Source: an uncultured Bacteroidia bacterium (GTDB lineage Bacteria; Bacteroidota; Bacteroidia; J057; CALAJH01). From it: a DNA stretch of 64,000 nt. The notes under the pieces are model-generated. The model did no database searches, had not been told where the DNA came from, and was given only the letters and a program-made list of their open reading frames with translations. Of the stretch, positions 1 through 9,618 are shown in pieces. Every line of letters starts with the position of its first letter. Position 1 is the stretch's first letter. The DNA is taken from contig CALAJH010000033.1 in the NCBI GenBank assembly GCA_937922655.1, positions 17,977 to 81,976 on the forward strand. The letters are read 5' to 3'. Both the position numbers and the translations under genes were made by a program.

Positions 1-1
1 C

Positions 2-52
2 GACATGCGCGACCGAATGGGCAAACTCGTCGCCGCCAACACCGAACGTTAA
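2..52 (+). CDS. 3' end of an unidentified CDS
   Basis: The first bases hold an open frame with no start inside the window. It encodes 16 residues ending KLVAANTER and stops with TAA at 50-52, only 12 bases before the next gene on the same strand. The close spacing suggests it is the upstream member of the same transcription unit. Too little is present to assign a function. Confidence 0.45.
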   Translation, partial: DMRDRMGKLVAANTER

Positions 53-64
53 ACCCTATAAAGC

Positions 65-2155
65 ATGCGGGCATGGACGACAATCGTTTTTTTGACGACG
101 TGGGCGGCGGGCAACGAAATTTGCGCCCAAGTCATCAACGAAATCAACGTCCATCCCGCCGGCGGCGTGGAGCGAAATTCGATGTTTGTCGCCCCGCCCT
201 GCTCGCCCGAAATGACCGCCGCCGAATGGATTGAAATTTACAATCCCAGTCCCTGCAACGCGCTCGATATTTCGTGTTACATCTTGGGCTCGAACATGGG
301 CGCGCCCGAAAACGTCCGGCTTTGCAGCGACTTCAACGGCGAAGCCGTCAACGGCGACAACGAAGGCTTTTTCGTTTTCCCGCCCGGAACCGTCGTTCCC
401 CCCATGGGATTTGTCACCGTCGGCGGCGGGGCCGCTCTCGACTTTTATCCTTACGATTATCGCGGTACGTATTATTGCGGCGGGCCGCGATGGTATCTCA
501 ACAGCCGTACGGGTTGGCTGGGGCTTTTCGACCCCCAAGGCGCCGTCGTCGACGCCGTCTTTTGGGGCGAATTCGGTGAAAACGAAATTTTTTCCGCCGT
601 ACAACTCGGCAGTCGGGGACGGGTGGAATGCGCCTGCCCCGGCGGCCCCAACTTTCTGCCTTCCGCACGCGAACTTTATCCCCAAAACATTCGCTTTATC
701 GGGCTGACCGTTCCCACCCCCGATTTTTACTCCGACCTCGACTTGGGCAAGTTCTATCGCGAACCCGACGGCGGTTGTTGGCGCATCGTTCATCGAGGTA
801 CGCCCGGCGCCTGCAACACCCGATGTTGGGACGGCGCCTTTGCAAACATCGCGTCGAAAGGCGGTTATTTTTGCGAATCGACGACCGTCGTCGCCGGCGA
901 CGTGCACCCCTGCTCGTCCAACGAGGCGACTTATACTTGGAGCGTCGACGGCCTTGCGGTGCAATCGGGTCCGAATTTTTCTTTCGACGGCGTCGAGGGC
1001 GACGTCGTCTCCCTTGTTTTGACCGTCACCCTTGCCGACGGTTGTACCGACTCCGACACCGCAACGCTTTATCGTTACAAATCCAAACCCGAAATACAAC
1101 CCAAAAATCTTGTCGTTTGCCCGGGAGATACGGCGTTTTTCACCGTAACGGGCCTTGTGGAAGAGGGGGCGACGTGGGAATGGAGCGCGTCGGGCGTGAA
1201 CGTCTGGCGTGCCGGCGTTTCGACCCTCGGCGTAGCCGGCGCCGATTCGGGCAACTACCGCCTTGATTTGCGTTTTCGTTTTGCCGACGGTTGCGTCAGC
1301 GACGGCGAAACGGCCCGTATTTGGGTGCAAGCCGCCCCTCCCGCCGCCATTCTCAATTACTTTCCCGAAACTTGTGCCGGCGAAAAAATCATGCTTCGCG
1401 CCGAAACCGTGGCCGGCGCCCGCATTCAATGGGACTTCGACGGCGGAACGGCCACGGATTCGCTTGGTTACGGCGGTATCGCCGTCTTTTGGAATTCGCC
1501 CGGAGAAAAACGCGTGCGCATCGCCGTTTCACACCCCGATTTTCCGTGCGTTTCCCAACGCACCGAAACCCAAGTCGTCGTCAGGCCCGTTCCCGAGACT
1601 CCCTCGGCAAGGCTCGTGCCGAGTTCCGAATCGGGATGCGGATACGTTGTCGTCGCCGTGGCGCCCGCGCCCGACGGAATAAAACACGTCGTCGATTTCG
1701 GCGGCGCCGGCATCCTCACCGATTCTTCACAAACCGACGAAATACGGTATCTTGTTTTGGCGGGCGCCGCGCCGCCGCCCTATCGAATCACTTTTTTCGC
1801 CGAAAACGGATACGCATGCGTTTCCGACACGGTGGAACTGACGGCGGATTTCGACCCCGAGATTTCCGAAAAAATTTTACGATACGTCCCGCCCAACGTC
1901 TTTACCCCCAACGGCGACCCGGTCAATCCCGTGTATTTTTTGCCCGGCCTGCAAAGCGCTTGCGCCGAATACACCATGGAGATATTCGATCGCTGGGGTA
2001 TGCGCGTGGCAACAATCGACGAAAAGAACCAAACATGGAACGGGGAGGTCAACGGACGACCCGCACCGGAATCCGTTTTCGTGTACGTATTGAAAATCAA
2101 ACTTTACGACGGACGAAGCGCCCAAAAAACGGGAACGATAACTTTATTGAGATGA
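65..2155 (+). CDS. T9SS-secreted protein with lamin-tail domain and gliding-motility C-terminal domain
   Basis: Encodes 696 residues. An N-terminal signal peptide (hydrophobic run, then cleavage near ICAQ at about residue 25) is followed by a segment opening VINEINVHP and containing WIEIYNPS, typical of the lamin-tail (LTD) domain of secreted Bacteroidota proteins. The middle (about 260-590) holds several PKD/Ig-like domains with paired cysteines. The last 95 residues carry FTPNGD, then EIFDRWG, then [19 protein letters not shown], the pattern of the gliding-motility-associated C-terminal domain (CHU_C, TIGR04131), a type B T9SS sorting signal. It is therefore expected to be exported and held at or released from the cell surface. 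The stop codon overlaps the thiolase start as ATGA. Its ligand or enzymatic role is not visible. Confidence 0.88.
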   Translation: MRAWTTIVFLTTWAAGNEICAQVINEINVHPAGGVERNSMFVAPPCSPEMTAAEWIEIYNPSPCNALDISCYILGSNMGAPENVRLCSDFNGEAVNGDNEGFFVFPPGTVVPPMGFVTVGGGAALDFYPYDYRGTYYCGGPRWYLNSRTGWLGLFDPQGAVVDAVFWGEFGENEIFSAVQLGSRGRVECACPGGPNFLPSARELYPQNIRFIGLTVPTPDFYSDLDLGKFYREPDGGCWRIVHRGTPGACNTRCWDGAFANIASKGGYFCESTTVVAGDVHPCSSNEATYTWSVDGLAVQSGPNFSFDGVEGDVVSLVLTVTLADGCTDSDTATLYRYKSKPEIQPKNLVVCPGDTAFFTVTGLVEEGATWEWSASGVNVWRAGVSTLGVAGADSGNYRLDLRFRFADGCVSDGETARIWVQAAPPAAILNYFPETCAGEKIMLRAETVAGARIQWDFDGGTATDSLGYGGIAVFWNSPGEKRVRIAVSHPDFPCVSQRTETQVVVRPVPETPSARLVPSSESGCGYVVVAVAPAPDGIKHVVDFGGAGILTDSSQTDEIRYLVLAGAAPPPYRITFFAENGYACVSDTVELTADFDPEISEKILRYVPPNVFTPNGDPVNPVYFLPGLQSACAEYTMEIFDRWGMRVATIDEKNQTWNGEVNGRPAPESVFVYVLKIKLYDGRSAQKTGTITLLR

Positions 2156-3333
2156 ACAACACGGTTTATATTATTGACGGATGCCGTACGCCGATAGGGA
2201 CGTACGGCGGGTCGTTGAGCGGCGTTCGGCCCGACGACTTGGCGGCGAGGGCGATAAAAGCGTTGCTCGAACGCAACCCCGGCGTGCGAGGCGAAGACAT
2301 CGAAGAAGTGTATTTGGGCGCGGCCAACCAGTCGGGCGAGGACAACCGCAACGTGGCAAGGATGGCGGCGTTGTTGGCGGGTTTGCCCGTCGAGGTTTCG
2401 GGCGTGACGGTAAACCGTCTTTGCGCCTCGGGTTTGGAGGCGGTGGTGTGCGCCTATCGGGCGATAAACTCGGGCGAGGGCGAGGTGTATATCGCGGGGG
2501 GCGTCGAAAGCATGAGCCGCGCTCCTTACGTGATGGCCAAACCCACCCAAGCGTTCAGCCGAAGCCCCGAAATTTACGACACCACCCTCGGATGGCGCTT
2601 CACCAACCCCTTGCTCGCCGCCGCCCATCCCCCCTACTCCATGGGCGAAACGGCCGAAAACGTCGCCGAAAAATACGGCATTAGCCGCCAAGAACAGGAC
2701 GAATTTGCGCTCGAATCCCAACGCCGATATTCCCATGAAAAACTGGCGCGGGAAATCGTGCCGGTTTCCGTACCGCAAAAAAAAGGCCCCGCGCTCGTCG
2801 TCGAACGCGACGAACATCCCCGTCCCGACACGACGCTCGAAAAACTCGCCGCCCTCAAACCCGCCTTCAAAAAAGACGGTACGGTGACGGCGGGCAATGC
2901 CTCGGGGGTAAACGACGGGGCGGCGGCCCTGCTTTTGGCCTCGGAATCGGCCGTCAAACGCCTGAACCTAAAACCGATGGCCCGAATCATGGGCGCGGCG
3001 GCGGCGGGCGTCGACCCCGCCTACATGGGTATCGGACCCGTGCCCGCAACGCAAAAACTAATTCGCCGCCTCGGCGTCAAGCCCGAACTCGTCGAACTCA
3101 ACGAAGCTTTTGCCGCCCAGTCTTTGGCCTGCATCCGGCTTCTGGAACTCGACCCCGCAACGGTGAACGTCAACGGCGGCGCCATCGCCATCGGTCATCC
3201 CTTGGGTTGTTCGGGCGCAAGGCTTTTGGCCACGCTCGTGCACGAAATGCACGTACGCCAAGTACGCTACGGCATGGCGAGTTTGTGCGTCGGCGTCGGA
3301 CAAGGTTTGAGCCTCATGGTCGAACGCGTATAA
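2152..3333 (+). CDS. Thiolase (acetyl-CoA acetyltransferase / 3-oxoadipyl-CoA thiolase family)
   Basis: Encodes 393 residues, the usual size of a biosynthetic or degradative thiolase. Catalytic residues are in place: nucleophilic Cys91 in [11 protein letters not shown], His349 in [12 protein letters not shown] and Cys379 in SLCVGVGQG. The segment [12 protein letters not shown] resembles the loop of PcaF-type 3-oxoadipyl-CoA thiolases, but no other aromatic-degradation gene is nearby, so acetoacetyl-CoA or beta-oxidation chemistry is equally possible. The frame is open far upstream, but [14 protein letters not shown] at 2152 is the family's normal N terminus and gives an ATGA overlap with the upstream stop, suggesting translational coupling. 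The pairing with a secreted-protein gene looks incidental. Confidence 0.93.
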   Translation: MNNTVYIIDGCRTPIGTYGGSLSGVRPDDLAARAIKALLERNPGVRGEDIEEVYLGAANQSGEDNRNVARMAALLAGLPVEVSGVTVNRLCASGLEAVVCAYRAINSGEGEVYIAGGVESMSRAPYVMAKPTQAFSRSPEIYDTTLGWRFTNPLLAAAHPPYSMGETAENVAEKYGISRQEQDEFALESQRRYSHEKLAREIVPVSVPQKKGPALVVERDEHPRPDTTLEKLAALKPAFKKDGTVTAGNASGVNDGAAALLLASESAVKRLNLKPMARIMGAAAAGVDPAYMGIGPVPATQKLIRRLGVKPELVELNEAFAAQSLACIRLLELDPATVNVNGGAIAIGHPLGCSGARLLATLVHEMHVRQVRYGMASLCVGVGQGLSLMVERV

Positions 3334-3383
3334 ATTTCGACCTCGTATGAAACCGACGTTCGCCGATACGGGTTTTAAAAACA

Positions 3384-3917
3384 ATGACGGGACAACCATT
3401 TTATCGTACGGGCGAACCGAAGGCGCTCGTTGCGCCGATAGAAAAATTGGTCGATTGGGCGCAAAGCAACTCGCTTTGGCCGTTGGGCTTTGGTTTGGCG
3501 TGCTGCGCGATAGAAATGATGGCGGCCAACGCCGGTCATTACGACCTTGAGCGTTTCGGGGTTTTTCCGCGCAATTCCCCGCGTCAGGCCGACGTAATGA
3601 TTGTCGCGGGAACGGTGGTTTTCAAGATGGCCGAACGCATCAAGCGTTTGTACGAGCAGATGGCCGAGCCGCGCTACGTCATTTCGATGGGTTCTTGCGC
3701 CAACTGCGGCGGCCCTTATTGGCAACACGGCTATCACGTCGTCAAGGGGGTGGACCAAGTCGTTCCCGTGGACGTATACGTACCGGGCTGTCCGCCGCGA
3801 CCCGAAGCCCTCATCGACGCCATTCTTAAACTCCAAGAAAAAATTCGCGCCGGCATTCCCCCCGGCGAACGTCCGATTTCCATTTTCGACCCCGGCGCAA
3901 AAGCAAACGCCCGCTAG
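3384..3917 (+). CDS. nuoB: NADH-quinone oxidoreductase subunit B
   Basis: Encodes 177 residues matching NuoB, the subunit that carries the N2 [4Fe-4S] cluster of respiratory complex I at the junction of the peripheral and membrane arms. The cluster ligands are visible: the tandem Cys40-Cys41 in [10 protein letters not shown], Cys105 in MGSCANCGG and Cys136 in [11 protein letters not shown]. The C-terminal extension after [10 protein letters not shown] is short and variable in the family. The gene starts 50 bases after the thiolase and is followed by a hairpin and a new promoter. No other nuo gene lies in the window, which is unusual because complex I genes normally form one operon. It could be a detached subunit gene or a second copy. 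Confidence 0.95.
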   Translation: MTGQPFYRTGEPKALVAPIEKLVDWAQSNSLWPLGFGLACCAIEMMAANAGHYDLERFGVFPRNSPRQADVMIVAGTVVFKMAERIKRLYEQMAEPRYVISMGSCANCGGPYWQHGYHVVKGVDQVVPVDVYVPGCPPRPEALIDAILKLQEKIRAGIPPGERPISIFDPGAKANAR

Positions 3918-3952
3918 CGTATTGTTTCAATCCGCGCCGACCTTTCGTCGTT

Positions 3953-3973
3953 GTCGGTTCGACGCGAACCGAC
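3953..3973 (+). terminator. Hairpin after nuoB
   Basis: A perfect 9-bp stem (GTCGGTTCG pairing with CGAACCGAC) closes a 3-base loop, 36 bases after the nuoB stop. The downstream T content is weak (CTTTTG), so it may be a weak intrinsic terminator. Its 3' side abuts the next gene's promoter. Confidence 0.5.
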
Positions 3974-3979
3974 CCTGCT

Positions 3980-4013
3980 TTTGCGTGTAACTTGGACAAT
4001 TTATCTAATTTTG
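3980..4013 (+). promoter_or_regulatory. Bacteroidota-type promoter of the methyltransferase gene
   Basis: TTTG at 3980-3983 and TAATTTTG at 4006-4013 are separated by 22 bases, matching the Bacteroidota consensus (TTTG / TAnnTTTG). The ATG lies only 9 bases after the -7 box, so the transcript should be nearly leaderless. Confidence 0.7.
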
Positions 4014-4021
4014 CGTTAGGC

Positions 4022-5002
4022 ATGAACACGTTTCCCATACCCGTGGTTGACCCGCGCGACGGCGGCCCTCTTCGTTTGACGGGCGAAGGCTTTGTCGCTC
4101 AAGACGGCGAGGTTTATCCTTTTGTTGGCGGCGCTTATCGCATGCTTTTGCCGCATGAGCGCAAGGGCAATTACACCGAAAATTTTGGCAAACAATGGAA
4201 CACCTTTGCTCGGACGCAAGTGGACGAACACAGCGGGGTGGATTTGTCCAAGCGTCGTTTTTTTGCCCAAACGGATTGGGGCGACTTGGCGGGGCAAACG
4301 GTGTTGGAGGTGGGAAGCGGCGCGGGACGGTTTACCGAAGTGGTACTCAAACACACCAAAGCCGAACTTTACAGCGTGGACTATTCCGCGGCCGTCGAAG
4401 CCAACTATGCCAACAACGGGCCTCACCCTCGGCTTCGACTCTTTCAAGCCGGGGTTTACGCATTGCCTTTCCCCCCGCAATCCTTTGACAACGTCTTTTG
4501 CTTCGGAGTTTTGCAACACACGCCCGATGTAAAAAAATCCGTGGAATGTTTGGCGGCCATGGTCAAACCGGGGGGACGGCTCGCCGTCGATTTCTACCCG
4601 ATAAAGGGTTGGTGGTCCAAAATTCACGCCAAATACCTGCTTCGCCCTTGGACCAAAAACATGAACCACGACAAGCTTTTACGACTCATCCGCCGAAACG
4701 TACCGTGGATGCTTGCAGTGGCGGATTTTTCGTATAAAATCGGCTTGGGAAAAATCGTCAATCGCTTTCTGCCTTTGTGCGACGTTAAAGTCTGTCTTCC
4801 TAAGGGTTTGTCGCCCGAACAACGGCTCGAATGGGCGGTTTTGGATACTTTTGATATGTTTTCCCCCGCTTACGACCAACCCCAACGCATCCCAACCGTC
4901 GAAAAATGGTTCAAAGAACTGGGTTTTATCGACGTTTTCGCCGGATACGTGAAATACGACGGCGGCGTTTCGGCAGTCGTCAGGGGAAGGAAAAGCAAAT
5001 AG
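4022..5002 (+). CDS. Class I SAM-dependent methyltransferase
   Basis: Encodes 326 residues. The N-terminal 50 residues resemble the Trm112-like zinc-ribbon remnant often fused to these enzymes, but without cysteines. The Rossmann methyltransferase core has motif I as VLEVGSGAGRFTEV, an acidic residue at the end of beta 2 (YSVDYS), and the post-motif segment FDNVFCFGVLQHTPD followed by MVKPGGRLAVDFYP. The C-terminal third is basic and probably binds substrate, which I cannot identify. A TTG codon 30 bases upstream is in frame but lies inside the promoter, so the ATG at 4022 is preferred. Confidence 0.87.
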   Translation: MNTFPIPVVDPRDGGPLRLTGEGFVAQDGEVYPFVGGAYRMLLPHERKGNYTENFGKQWNTFARTQVDEHSGVDLSKRRFFAQTDWGDLAGQTVLEVGSGAGRFTEVVLKHTKAELYSVDYSAAVEANYANNGPHPRLRLFQAGVYALPFPPQSFDNVFCFGVLQHTPDVKKSVECLAAMVKPGGRLAVDFYPIKGWWSKIHAKYLLRPWTKNMNHDKLLRLIRRNVPWMLAVADFSYKIGLGKIVNRFLPLCDVKVCLPKGLSPEQRLEWAVLDTFDMFSPAYDQPQRIPTVEKWFKELGFIDVFAGYVKYDGGVSAVVRGRKSK

Positions 5003-5144
5003 CGACGACGAGGCCTCGAAACGCATTTTTTTATAAATTCGTACTATTGCCGAAATATACGTATTTTTTTGAAAATATTTTGTTAATTTTTTCGGCGGAA
5101 GTTTGAAAAAAAGTAAAAAAAACAACTTCGTTCGTCGAAATAAT

Positions 5145-5174
5145 TTTGGAGGCGAAGATTTTTTGTTAATTTTG
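5145..5174 (+). promoter_or_regulatory. Bacteroidota-type promoter
   Basis: TTTG at 5145-5148 and TAATTTTG at 5167-5174 are 18 bases apart. The upstream box itself lies inside a second TAATTTTG (5141-5148), so two overlapping start sites are possible. The downstream gene starts at 5219, giving a leader of roughly 40 bases. Confidence 0.6.
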
Positions 5175-5218
5175 AAATCTCATTTTACGCCTTTTAAAAT
5201 TCAAAGGCGGCCGGAAAG

Positions 5219-5887
5219 ATGGAGGGATTGACGGTAATACATTGGAGCGCGTTTGGTTTATGCTTTGGCATAGCCCCTGCGTTGTACGGCCTTTCGGTGT
5301 TACTCAAAGGCCAGCATTCGGACGTATTGGTGGCGTGGCGCCGCCAACAGTTGGACGTGGTGCTGACCATCCTTGCCTTTATCGTCAACCTCAATCTGTT
5401 TATCGTCGGTTTTTTCTTTCTGGCTTCGTGTTACGGGGACTTTGAGGTATGGCGGGTAAATCGTTTTTCGCGCGAACAGCTCGAATGGCTGGCCCTCGAC
5501 TGCGTTTTGGCCATGGCCGGGGTTACGCAGCTGTTTTTTGCCGCCCAAAATTACGCCTTGCAGTTCATCACGACGGACGGCATTGTAACGGCTCCTTTCG
5601 CGTTCTGGGTACGTCCCGAAAAGCGCATTATTCATTGGCATCGGATTAAAGATTATTATTACCCCAAAGACTGTCCCGATTATCCCGTGGTCCAAATTTT
5701 CCTTACCGTACAAGACCTCGACGGACGTTATCGCCGTCGGACGCTCAAAACGCCGATGTACGTATTAAAAGATTTGGAAATGGCGTTAAACGCGGGCATG
5801 GAAAAAAAGCTGACCTACCGGCACGATCGCGTTAGATGGATGAAACGGGAAAAAGGCACGCATACCGAGGATATCGGCAAAGGCTAA
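5219..5887 (+). CDS. Membrane protein of unknown function, three transmembrane segments
   Basis: Encodes 222 residues that I do not recognise as a named family. Hydrophobic segments lie at about residues 7-28, 46-70 and 90-112, followed by a roughly 100-residue soluble tail rich in aromatic and basic residues (KRIIHWHRIKDYYYP). The tail has the look of a PH-like or DUF5673-type C-terminal domain, where a membrane region precedes a small beta-rich domain, but this is only an impression. It has its own promoter and ends tail-to-tail with the minus-strand gene, overlapping by 4 bases. Confidence 0.75.
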   Translation: MEGLTVIHWSAFGLCFGIAPALYGLSVLLKGQHSDVLVAWRRQQLDVVLTILAFIVNLNLFIVGFFFLASCYGDFEVWRVNRFSREQLEWLALDCVLAMAGVTQLFFAAQNYALQFITTDGIVTAPFAFWVRPEKRIIHWHRIKDYYYPKDCPDYPVVQIFLTVQDLDGRYRRRTLKTPMYVLKDLEMALNAGMEKKLTYRHDRVRWMKREKGTHTEDIGKG

Positions 5888-6789
5888 TTGCCCGCGTCTT
5901 CCATGAATATTTCTTCGCGAACTTGATTGCCGACGCGCACCAAATGCACGGAGCGCAAACGGCGGGCATATACGTCGTAGACGATGGTTCTTTCGTCACG
6001 CAGTCCCAGTTTTTTTCCGAATTTATTTAACGTTTCCACGGAAACCGACCCTTCTATTCCGGTTTTTTGACGCACCCAACCGATGAAGCGTTCGTCGAGA
6101 ACGTCGGGGAGAAGGGTGGTCGTTACGCGCACGAGTCCCGAGTCGGGTTCATAACCGGAAACAACGATTCTGCCGGCGGCGGGAACGCCGTTGAGCGTGG
6201 CGGCAAATTCGACGGTGTCTTGAAGATAAACTTCGCCTACGAAACCCGAGAAATAGATTTCCGGGAGGGTGGCGAGCATGGCGCGCACGCCGGCTTCGTT
6301 TTTCATGCGGCTTTCAATGGCGGCGAGCGCTTTTTTTTGTACTTCGCCGACGGCGTGTTTGCGCATACGGGAAAGTAGGCGTTTTTTGAGGGATTTGTAA
6401 TTGACGAGCGCGATAATTTTTCCTTCGGGGTCGGTTTTGAAAACGAAATCGAGGGGTTGATTGAGGGTTTCGAGCATGGGGTCGCCGGCGGGGTTGGGGG
6501 GAATGGGCAGAGTGTCGAAATAAATTTGCGCCGCTCCTTGCCGCCAACGAAGGACGTAACCGCCCGTGCCGGCTTTGAGCACCGTCATTTGGGCCGGGGT
6601 GAGGGTAAAAATGCGGTCTCCCGCCGCCACGGGCCGGCCTCCGGAGTCGTAACGCACGGTTTGCACGGCCATTTCGATGACCCGGGTTTCGCCTTTTTTC
6701 CATTGCGGGCCGACGAACACCGTTTCGAGGTTTTGACCCCGCAGCGCCGTGCCGCAAAGCGTCAGGAAAACAAGAACTTTTGCATCCAT
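5884..6789 (-). CDS. Secreted protein of unknown function
   Basis: Encodes 301 residues starting MDAKVLVFLTLCG, a plausible signal peptide with cleavage near ALRGQN. The mature part is soluble, beta-rich in appearance, and has no cysteine cluster or obvious catalytic motif. A helical charged stretch lies at about residues 140-180 (KSLKKRLLSRMRKHAVGEV). The start overlaps the 3' end of the beta-glucosidase gene by 28 bases, so the two are probably co-transcribed and translationally coupled. The frame is open upstream inside the glucosidase, but only this ATG gives a signal sequence. A periplasmic or surface partner for glycoside uptake is possible but not shown. Confidence 0.72.
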   Translation of the reverse strand: MDAKVLVFLTLCGTALRGQNLETVFVGPQWKKGETRVIEMAVQTVRYDSGGRPVAAGDRIFTLTPAQMTVLKAGTGGYVLRWRQGAAQIYFDTLPIPPNPAGDPMLETLNQPLDFVFKTDPEGKIIALVNYKSLKKRLLSRMRKHAVGEVQKKALAAIESRMKNEAGVRAMLATLPEIYFSGFVGEVYLQDTVEFAATLNGVPAAGRIVVSGYEPDSGLVRVTTTLLPDVLDERFIGWVRQKTGIEGSVSVETLNKFGKKLGLRDERTIVYDVYARRLRSVHLVRVGNQVREEIFMEDAGN

Positions 6790-8120
6790 AATCCCGAATC
6801 CTTGACGGTACGCTTTTGCGTTGGGTAGTCCACGTAAACCAAACCGAAGCGCGGACGAAAACCCTCGTGCCACTCGAAATTGTCCATAAAACTCCAGACG
6901 AAATAACCTTCGACGGGAACGCCCTCGTTTTTGGCCCGAAGCACCTGTTCGATGTAAGCCTGCAAAAAAGCGATGCGCTTGGGGTCGTGGACGCGCCCGT
7001 CGGCCTCGACCTTGTCGGCAAAAGCGGCGCCGTTTTCCGTAACGTAAATTTTTTTGACGGCCTCGTAACCCGAAAGTCTTTTGAGTATTCGATAAATGCC
7101 TTCGGGGTATACTTCCCAACCCATTTCGGTCGTTTCTTGCACGCCGCGCTTTTTAGGTTCGACGAGCGTTCCCCACACCAGCGGTTGAAACCACGAGCGT
7201 TTGACCACGTCGCGTGAATAGTTCTGCATACCGACGAAGTCGAAATTGGCGACGACGGCCGTTTCATCACCGGGTTTGAAAAACGTTTCGATGCGTTTGA
7301 GTGCAGGAAAGGCGTCGAAAGGGTAGCCTTTGCCCATGGCGGGGTCGAAGTAAAGCCGATTGATGACGGCGTCGAAGCGGGCGGCGGCAGCGGCGTCTTG
7401 CGGGCGCATCGGCTGTACGTCGGAAAAATACCATGTCGAACCGATGTCGGCGTCGGGGAGGTTGGCTTTGGCAATGCGTCCGCCCGAGGCCTGCGCCAAA
7501 ACCACGTGATGGCTCGCGGCCAAAAAATCCATCAAGCCCTTTTTGGAAAAAAAGTTCGACCAACGGGGAATGGCGTTGCGTCCCGGGGCGTGCAGTCCCA
7601 AGGCGTAACCCAAGACCACGAACGACGTCGGCTCGTTGAATATCATCCACCTGCGAACGTCTTTGAACGTGCGCGTGCAAAAATCCACGTACTCTTCAAA
7701 GCGTTTGACGGTGTCGCGGTGGGTCCAACCGCCGCGATCTTCCAAGCGTTGAGGCAAGTCCCAGTGGTAGAGCGTTACCCACGGCTCGACGCCTTGGGCA
7801 AAGGCCTCGTCGATAACCGACTTGTAATAATCGACCCCGGCGGGATTGGGTTTGTTGCCCGGAAAAACGCGCGGCCACGAAAGCGAAAAACGCGTGGCGT
7901 TGAAGCCCAACTCGGACATCAACTCCAAATCCTCGGCATAACGCCGATAGAAATCACAAGCGACGTCGCCGGTTTCGCCGGTAAGAATTTTTCCCGGCGT
8001 ATGGGCGAATCGGTCCCAAATGCTTTCTTCCTTGCCGTCGGCATCCCACGCGCCTTCGATTTGATATGCCGCCGTCGCCGTTCCCCAGACAAAATCGGGG
8101 CCGAAATCTTGTCGTGTCAT
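6762..8120 (-). CDS. Beta-glucosidase, glycoside hydrolase family 1
   Basis: Encodes 452 residues, the usual length of a bacterial GH1 beta-glucosidase, with no signal peptide, so it should act in the cytoplasm. It opens with the family N-terminal signature (FVWGTATAAYQIEGAW). The acid/base Glu163 is in FNEPTS and the nucleophile Glu362 in YVTENGAA. The aglycone-site tryptophans in SFMDNFEWHEGF are present. It should hydrolyse beta-linked gluco-oligosaccharides or related glycosides with retention. The ATG at 8120 is chosen over an upstream in-frame codon because it gives the normal family start and sits just after a TAAATTTG promoter box. The secreted protein gene downstream overlaps its end. 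Confidence 0.95.
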   Translation of the reverse strand: MTRQDFGPDFVWGTATAAYQIEGAWDADGKEESIWDRFAHTPGKILTGETGDVACDFYRRYAEDLELMSELGFNATRFSLSWPRVFPGNKPNPAGVDYYKSVIDEAFAQGVEPWVTLYHWDLPQRLEDRGGWTHRDTVKRFEEYVDFCTRTFKDVRRWMIFNEPTSFVVLGYALGLHAPGRNAIPRWSNFFSKKGLMDFLAASHHVVLAQASGGRIAKANLPDADIGSTWYFSDVQPMRPQDAAAAARFDAVINRLYFDPAMGKGYPFDAFPALKRIETFFKPGDETAVVANFDFVGMQNYSRDVVKRSWFQPLVWGTLVEPKKRGVQETTEMGWEVYPEGIYRILKRLSGYEAVKKIYVTENGAAFADKVEADGRVHDPKRIAFLQAYIEQVLRAKNEGVPVEGYFVWSFMDNFEWHEGFRPRFGLVYVDYPTQKRTVKDSGLWMQKFLFS

Positions 8121-8126
8121 CGCGGG

Positions 8127-8134
8127 CAAATTTA
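8127..8134 (-). promoter_or_regulatory. -7 promoter box of the beta-glucosidase gene
   Basis: Read on the minus strand this is TAAATTTG, a perfect TAnnTTTG, 6 bases before the ATG. No TTTG was found at the expected distance upstream, so only the -7 half is supported. The mRNA would be leaderless or nearly so. Confidence 0.5.
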
Positions 8135-8538
8135 CGCTTTTTTACCTATTTTATACCTTCGCTTTTCATGCACAAGCTTAACGACGTCGTAGTCCGTCGC
8201 AACTTTTTCAATTCGGATGTAGTTAAGGACGGAAGTGGCGCCGGCGCCCCGCCGCACGTTGTTTGCCCCCCTTGGTCGCGCCGCAACCAAATATAAAAAA
8301 ACGCCGCTTTTCGAGAAAACGCTCTGCAAAATACAAAATTAAGGCAAGCAACGACAATGGAAAAGAAGGCAACAACGCCCAAAACCCGGAATCGTTTTCT
8401 TCCGTCGTCGCAGGAATGCATTGATATGGGCGGGGCAAAAAATCGTGGGTGGGACGTTCAACCCGTACAGGTTTGCTTATCCCTCGTCTCCGGGTACCGG
8501 CGAATTTCGTAATTTTGAACGTGCTAAAAGCGGAGGCA
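8135..8538. other. Intergenic region between divergent genes
   Basis: About 400 bases separate the divergently transcribed beta-glucosidase and transglutaminase-like genes. Short open frames exist on both strands but none has family character or a plausible start context. A TAATTTTG box at 8510-8517 lies 21 bases before the downstream ATG and may be its -7 element. Confidence 0.5.
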
Positions 8539-9474
8539 ATGGGAAAATGGATGACGATTGGCGGAGTGGGTTGGGCGGCGTTGACGTGGTTCTGCGTCGT
8601 GGGTTTACCCCGGGTTTGGGGAGTGGACGCCGACATGCCGCAAGCGCGACTTTTCGCTCAACGCAGTCAAAACCCGCGTTATACCAATGCGTGGGCCGAA
8701 CAAAAAGTTGGCGTCGAAATCGTCAAAGGCCGGCCGCATTATTTGTTCGACTATCTTTTTCGGGACGCGGACAACCGGCCAAGACGCGGGCGCTGGTATC
8801 ACGAGAAACGTTTTTTGGACAGCCTAACGGCGGCTTACGGCGTTCCGCCCAATATGTACGAGGCCTACTACCCCAAAGCCGAGGTCTTGGCGCGACGCAA
8901 AAAGCTCATGGACGCGGGCCTTTTCACGATGCGGGGGGAAATTTTGGGGCCGGACTACAAACGCATCGTCGAAGTACACAAAATCGTGGGCAAGGGGCCG
9001 TATTTGGTCATGCAAAAGCACCTCAAAGCCCGGGCCGTCGAATACGAAGACCACGACCCCGCCAAACCCTATTTCGCACGGCCCGACGAAGAATTGCTTT
9101 GGGCCTTGCGTTTCTGCCAAGACATCCCTTATCAAATTCCCCCCCTCGTTCACGAAGGCCGTTACACCAACGAACTTTGGCCCCCGTCCGCGCTATTGAC
9201 CGAAAAATACGGCGATTGCGATTCAAAATCCCTGCTTTGTGCCGCAATACTGGCTCACAACCCCCGTCATCACGTCGTCGCCGTCGAAGTCCCCGGACAT
9301 ATGCTCATTGGGGTCAAAGGCGTACCCAACCCCTACCAGCTTTCCGTTCGTTACCGCAACGAAAGATACATCCTTTGCGAACCCGTAGGCATAGCCCGCC
9401 TCGACCCCGGAGCCCCTTCCGATTGGACCCGAAACTCTTCGACCGTCACGGGCGTTTATCCACTTACTTTTTGA
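8539..9474 (+). CDS. Secreted transglutaminase-like protein
   Basis: Encodes 311 residues from the ATG at 8539, which follows GGAGG by a few bases and opens a signal-peptide-like stretch (GWAALTWFCVVGL). The C-terminal half contains EKYGDCDSKS, the hallmark cysteine region of the transglutaminase-like superfamily, then a histidine in VPGHMLIGV and an acidic residue in LCEPVG, consistent with a Cys-His-Asp/Glu triad. Family members include proteases and cross-linking enzymes. The N-terminal half (about 25-200) matches nothing I recognise. An upstream in-frame ATG at 8449 exists but would bury the signal peptide. Confidence 0.7.
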   Translation: MGKWMTIGGVGWAALTWFCVVGLPRVWGVDADMPQARLFAQRSQNPRYTNAWAEQKVGVEIVKGRPHYLFDYLFRDADNRPRRGRWYHEKRFLDSLTAAYGVPPNMYEAYYPKAEVLARRKKLMDAGLFTMRGEILGPDYKRIVEVHKIVGKGPYLVMQKHLKARAVEYEDHDPAKPYFARPDEELLWALRFCQDIPYQIPPLVHEGRYTNELWPPSALLTEKYGDCDSKSLLCAAILAHNPRHHVVAVEVPGHMLIGVKGVPNPYQLSVRYRNERYILCEPVGIARLDPGAPSDWTRNSSTVTGVYPLTF

Positions 9475-9618
9475 GTTTTTATTCGACGTTCAACAAACAT
9501 CGACGGATTCGCACGCATTGATTGTTTTATTCAAAATTTTTTATAAGGCGCTGACAATAAAAATGGGTCGAACGATGCAAGCAAATAAAGCGCGGCCGGG
9601 CAATGGTTTTACCCGTAT

